Below, piece after piece: positions 39,596 through 42,582 of a stretch of 42,582 bases of DNA; position 1 is the stretch's first letter; every line of letters begins with the position of its first letter. This DNA is from CAZCZZ01 sp964503335 (lineage in GTDB: Bacteria > Verrucomicrobiota > Kiritimatiellia > CAIVKH01): contig CAZCZZ010000031.1 of assembly GCA_964503335.1 (NCBI GenBank), positions 1 to 42,582 of the forward strand. Direction: 5' to 3'. A program made the translations under genes and the position numbers. Under the pieces are notes generated by a model. The model searched no databases. It was given only the letters and a program-made list of their open reading frames with translations, and was not told the DNA's origin.

Positions 39596-41127
39596 GGCTG
39601 GGACTCCTTGCCGCCGGGCAGGAACGGTTGAAAGACAGCGCCGATCCCGTCCTTCTGGTCGCTGCTCAGCACGCTGACCACGCGCGGGCCAATCTTCTGG
39701 TAAAAGGCGTAGCGGGCGAAATTCATGCCGGTCCCGAAGGCCCTCACCTGGTTGGCCATGACGGCGGCCTGCGCCTCGTTGTTGAACTTCACGACATCGC
39801 GTTCCGCTTCCGCCTGCGCGAGGATTGCCTTCGCCTGGAAAGTCGCCGCGTCGTTCTCGATGCGGATGACTTCCAGTTCGCGGTTGGCGGCGGTGACCTG
39901 CACGGACTGCTCCTGTTGGGCGGAAATGACGGCCCGGATCTTGATGGTCTCCGCTTCGACCTTCTCCTTGTTCTGCTGCGCGAGCATTTCCTGCTTCACC
40001 AGCTCTGCCTTCGACTTGGCCTGGTCGATCTGCTGGTCGAACTTGATCGCGTTCTGCACGGCGACTTCGCGGTCGCGGATGACGCTGGCGATTTCATCCG
40101 GCGGCTGGATGTTGCGGATGAGGACGGAGCGGATATCGACACCCCACTCGGCGCACTTCTCGCGCAGGTGCGTCTCGAGGTCGTTCTGGAATTTCTGGCG
40201 TGTTTCGCCAACGATGAAGTTGATCGCCGGATGCTTGCTGCCCTCGATACGGCTGAAGCCACGCGCGCGGGGCAGGATGGTCTTCTTGAGGACATCGTCA
40301 AGGTCGCCGACGCGATGCGTGAGGAACGCGGCATTCTCCCGGCTGATGGCATACTCGATCGTGCCTTCGACGTTGACCGTGAAGCCGTCGACCGTAAGGA
40401 AGCTGATCGCATCCTCGCCGCTCATCTCGAAGCGCTGGCTCTGCAGGTTGACCTCGGCGACGTTCACGACGTAGGGGTTGAGGTAGTAGGTGCCGGGATC
40501 GAGCACTTCCTTGATGACGCCCTTCATGCCCTCTGCCACGAGCATCTGGTTGCGCAGCTCCGCCGGGATGTCCGAATTGAGCATATCCTTTCCGACCAGC
40601 GACGTGACGACGCCGACGGAGCCGGGCTTGATCGAAATGGCATCGAACAGTTCCACGCTGTAGGCGAACGGGTTGATGCGGTATTTGCCGGGGGTGAGGA
40701 CCTCGCCGACGATGCCCTTCGTGTTCTCGCCGCTCGCGATGATGTCGCCCGGTCCGAGGTCTTCGCCATAGAGCCGCGTCTTGACGCCGAGCTTGCCCGC
40801 CGGGATGTCGGTCGCGCGCGCGATCTTCCAGTCCCACACGTACGGATTCTTGAAGTAGCGGCCTTCCGGCAGCACGTCGCTCTGGATTCCCTTTTCGCCC
40901 TCGTGCAGCGCGAGGATCTGTCCGGACGGAAGGTCCTTTCCCGTCTTCCGGATCAGGATCGCGATCTGGTCCGGGCCCGGCTCGATGCGGCAGAAGAACC
41001 AGATGAAGATCGGGAGGAAGAGGATCAAGCCGACGACGATGATGGCACCGAAGGACAGGCCGATGGCCGAGAATGTAGAGCCACTGGTCTTCCAGGGCAC
41101 AGGCGGTGGTTTCTGCTCAGGACTCAT
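39592..41127 (-). CDS. SPFH/band 7 protein with three N-terminal repeats, partner
   Basis: A 511-residue protein similar in layout to its downstream neighbour. The N-terminal membrane helix is about 22-46 (FGAIIVVGLILFLPIFIWFF). Three repeats lie at about 53-111, 112-170 and 171-226, with cores KTGKDLPSGQILAL, VLTPGKYRINPFAYSVELFD and VLDPGTYYLNPYVVNVAEV. The SPFH domain is about 225-355 and the coiled coil about 355-450 (KSKAELVKQEMLAQQNKEKV). The C-terminus is short (RAFGTGMNFARYAFYQKIG). It is upstream of, and coupled to, the second protein by a 4-nt overlap, implying a heteromeric complex. A strong GGGGAGG precedes the ATG. Confidence 0.86.
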   Translation of the reverse strand: MSPEQKPPPVPWKTSGSTFSAIGLSFGAIIVVGLILFLPIFIWFFCRIEPGPDQIAILIRKTGKDLPSGQILALHEGEKGIQSDVLPEGRYFKNPYVWDWKIARATDIPAGKLGVKTRLYGEDLGPGDIIASGENTKGIVGEVLTPGKYRINPFAYSVELFDAISIKPGSVGVVTSLVGKDMLNSDIPAELRNQMLVAEGMKGVIKEVLDPGTYYLNPYVVNVAEVNLQSQRFEMSGEDAISFLTVDGFTVNVEGTIEYAISRENAAFLTHRVGDLDDVLKKTILPRARGFSRIEGSKHPAINFIVGETRQKFQNDLETHLREKCAEWGVDIRSVLIRNIQPPDEIASVIRDREVAVQNAIKFDQQIDQAKSKAELVKQEMLAQQNKEKVEAETIKIRAVISAQQEQSVQVTAANRELEVIRIENDAATFQAKAILAQAEAERDVVKFNNEAQAAVMANQVRAFGTGMNFARYAFYQKIGPRVVSVLSSDQKDGIGAVFQPFLPGGKESQP

Positions 41128-41142
41128 GACGCGAACCTCCCC

Positions 41143-41159
41143 TCCGGGTGACCCGGAGT
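41143..41159. promoter_or_regulatory. 17-bp palindrome upstream of the SPFH pair
   Basis: CTCCGGGT-G-ACCCGGAG is a perfect inverted repeat that abuts the GGGGAGG Shine-Dalgarno of the SPFH operon (start codon at 41127). It can be an operator or, in the mRNA, a 7-bp hairpin with a 3-nt loop next to the ribosome site. Confidence 0.55.
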
Positions 41160-41227
41160 TTCTAGCGGATGCCTATAGGTCATCCACGCGGTAATGTCAA
41201 AAGTATCGGGATGTTTGCTCGCGGGTA

Positions 41228-41303
41228 TGGAGCACCGAGCGCCTGCGAGGTGAATCTCCAACAACGCGTCGCAGGCGCTCCGCGCTCCACAGCGAGGTGA
41301 ATC
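41228..41303. repeat. long imperfect inverted repeat with overlapping direct repeats
   Basis: The 21-nt arms at 41228-41248 and 41269-41289 match as reverse complements with only two mismatches, including a perfect 12-bp core GAGCGCCTGCGA / TCGCAGGCGCTC. The loop is 20 nt. The direct repeat GCGAGGTGAATC occurs at 41245-41256 and 41292-41303. It lies in the divergent region 41128-41383, which carries no other gene; that region must also hold promoters for the SPFH pair and the methyltransferase. It may be a dispersed repeat, a small non-autonomous element or a regulatory hairpin. Confidence 0.7.
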
Positions 41304-41383
41304 CGATTTCCTCTGGCATCAACGTGGGTCCTTCTGCATCATCCGATTTCGTTGCACACTGTGTACGCGAGGGGAGGACGACC

Positions 41384-42391
41384 ATGGGCAATCTGACACC
41401 GGACCGGATCATGCAAGTGGGTATGGGCTTTTGGGCTTCCAAGACGTTGCTTAGTGCCGTGGAGATGGAAGTCTTTACGGAGTTGGCTAAGCGACCGGAG
41501 GACCTTGCGACGCTACAGGGCCGGCTTGGACTGCATCCGCGCAGCGCCCGCGACTTCCTCGACGCCCTTGTGGCGCTCGGCTTCCTGAAGCGCGAGAAGG
41601 GGATCTATTCCAACACGCCGGAAACCGATGTATTCCTCGATAAGAAGAAGCCGTCCTACATTGGCGGCATCCTCGAGATGTCGAATCACCGGCTCTACGG
41701 CTTCTGGAACCAGCTCACGACCGCGTTGCGCACGGGCGAGCACCAGAATGAAAGCCGCGCCGGGCAGGATCTCTTTGCGGCGTTGTACGCCGATCCCGCG
41801 CGCTTGAAGGAATTCCTCCGGGCCATGTCGGGCGTAAGCCGCGGAGCCAACCTAGCGATTGCACACAAGTTTCCATGGGCGTCCTATAAGACGTTTGTGG
41901 ACGCAGGCACGGCGCAGGGCGATCTCGCGGTGCAAATCGCTCTCGCGAACCCGCATCTGAAAGGTGTGGGATTTGACCTGCCGGAAGTCGGGCCGATCTT
42001 CGAGGAGTATGTTGAACAGAACGGGTTGTCCGATCGACTCACCTTTGCCGCGGGCAGCTTCTTCGACAATCCGCTGCCGGCTGCCGACGTGGTGCTGTAC
42101 GGGCACATCCTCCACGACTGGGATCTTGCGCAGAAGAAACACCTGCTCCAGCGCGCGTATGCCGCCCTGCCGGCTGGAGGCGCTGTGATCGTCTACGACG
42201 CCATAATTGATGACGACCGATCGCAAAATGCGTTCGGCCTGCTCATGAGCCTGAACATGCTGATCGAGACATCGGGCGGGTTTGACTATACCGGCGCGGA
42301 TTGCATGGGCTGGATGCGCGAAGCGGGGTTCCGCGACACGCGGGTCGAGCCGCTCGTTGGACCGGATTCCATGGTGATCGGCATCAAGTAG
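41384..42391 (+). CDS. O-methyltransferase family 2 (COMT-like) protein
   Basis: A protein of about 335 residues with an N-terminal winged-helix dimerisation domain (about 8-90; ATLQGRLGLHPRSARDFLDA) and a Rossmann SAM domain (about 150-335). SAM motif I is VDAGTAQGDLA rather than the usual VDVGGGTG. The catalytic-type HILHDW (H244) is present, as is the motif FDLPEV. Methyltransferases of this type modify hydroxyls of phenolic, polyketide or other small molecules. The ATG at 41384 has GGGGAGGA 5 nt before it; the frame is open for 87 nt upstream but without a good start. The following membrane gene begins 11 nt after the stop. Confidence 0.86.
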   Translation: MGNLTPDRIMQVGMGFWASKTLLSAVEMEVFTELAKRPEDLATLQGRLGLHPRSARDFLDALVALGFLKREKGIYSNTPETDVFLDKKKPSYIGGILEMSNHRLYGFWNQLTTALRTGEHQNESRAGQDLFAALYADPARLKEFLRAMSGVSRGANLAIAHKFPWASYKTFVDAGTAQGDLAVQIALANPHLKGVGFDLPEVGPIFEEYVEQNGLSDRLTFAAGSFFDNPLPAADVVLYGHILHDWDLAQKKHLLQRAYAALPAGGAVIVYDAIIDDDRSQNAFGLLMSLNMLIETSGGFDYTGADCMGWMREAGFRDTRVEPLVGPDSMVIGIK

Positions 42392-42401
42392 CGATTCTCG
42401 C

Positions 42402-42582
42402 ATGCAGGCATCGAAAGCAACAACGCGCCGGTTCTACCTCCTGTACAATGACTGGACCTGGTGGGTGTGGCTCGTCACGGCGGTGCTGCTCGTGCTTGGA
42501 CTTTTCGGCAGGCCGATGGCCTTCATTGCGGCGATGGTCGTCACCCTGGTCCAATGCATCGTCATGCTGCTGCGCGAGGGGA
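42402..42582 (+). CDS. membrane protein, truncated by window end
   Basis: ATG 42402 opens a frame that runs off the window; 60 residues are visible. It begins MQASKATTRRFYLLYNDWTW and continues with two hydrophobic helices (VWLVTAVLLVLGLFG, then MAFIAAMVVTLVQCIVMLLR). It starts 11 nt after the methyltransferase stop and probably shares its transcript. No family is recognised from this part. The first region resembles the start of small membrane proteins or of a larger multi-helix transporter or lipid enzyme. Confidence 0.65.
   Translation, partial: MQASKATTRRFYLLYNDWTWWVWLVTAVLLVLGLFGRPMAFIAAMVVTLVQCIVMLLREG

Noticed and set aside
39577..41151. Long plus-strand frame opposite the SPFH gene
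   Set aside because: Shadow of a coding gene with family motifs on the minus strand; Asp/Leu/Ala/Arg-rich without structure.
1..42582. CRISPR arrays, insertion sequences, prophage or integrase genes
   Set aside because: No regular spacer repeats, transposase motifs or phage proteins were seen; all repeats found are short and single-site.

Overview
The window is a GC-rich, densely packed bacterial chromosome segment. It holds housekeeping genes (alr, trmL, prfC, phoH, corA, tpx, one tRNA) and no phage, transposase, plasmid or CRISPR signatures. The organism looks like a free-living Gram-negative-type bacterium of the PVC superphylum (Kiritimatiellota, Lentisphaerota or Verrucomicrobiota-like). 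This is an inference from metal-transport permeases fused to DtxR-type domains (the chlamydial YtgC-YtgR arrangement), a full MoxR/Bat aerotolerance operon, lipoprotein-rich secreted proteins and short intergenic repeats of ATGGTTG / GGATCACGG / CCTATAGG type. The taxonomic call is tentative.

Layout. 1-1202: tRNA-Arg(TCT), followed after 15 nt by alanine racemase. 1206-9765 (minus strand): small membrane protein, then an operon read from the right as moxR, DUF58, lipoprotein, batA, batB/C fusion, batD, batE, mostly joined by ATGA/TGATG overlaps. 9812-11035: TrmL and a secreted protein. 11313-11933: an unrecognised zinc-ribbon protein. 11941-19486: a metal-homeostasis island. A DtxR/MntR-type regulator and a P1B-4 metal-exporting ATPase run leftward; a TroA-type binding protein, an ATPase and two permeases run rightward. 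Two overlapping promoters and two palindromes sit in the 77-nt divergent gap, and both permeases carry C-terminal DtxR-like domains.

19493-27309 (minus): secreted beta-propeller protein, release factor 3, a PAS-GAF-GAF hybrid histidine kinase, an aquaporin with a TIP2-like predicted filter, and thiol peroxidase. 27447-28506: two small exported proteins. 28524-37732 (minus): secreted GH13 enzyme, two endonuclease/exonuclease/phosphatase-fold proteins, a TPR protein, a sodium/solute symporter, PhoH with a PIN domain, and CorA. 37910-41127 (minus): two overlapping SPFH proteins, each with three tandem repeats before the SPFH domain, an order reminiscent of the major vault protein. 41384-42582: an O-methyltransferase and the start of a membrane protein.

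The strongest candidates for something under-described are the reciprocal metal export/import module with two regulator-fused permeases, and the repeat-SPFH gene pair. No stretch longer than about 300 bases lacks a gene; the largest gaps (11036-11312, 41128-41383, 30396-30578, 25947-26126, 37733-37909, 27310-27446) are described individually.
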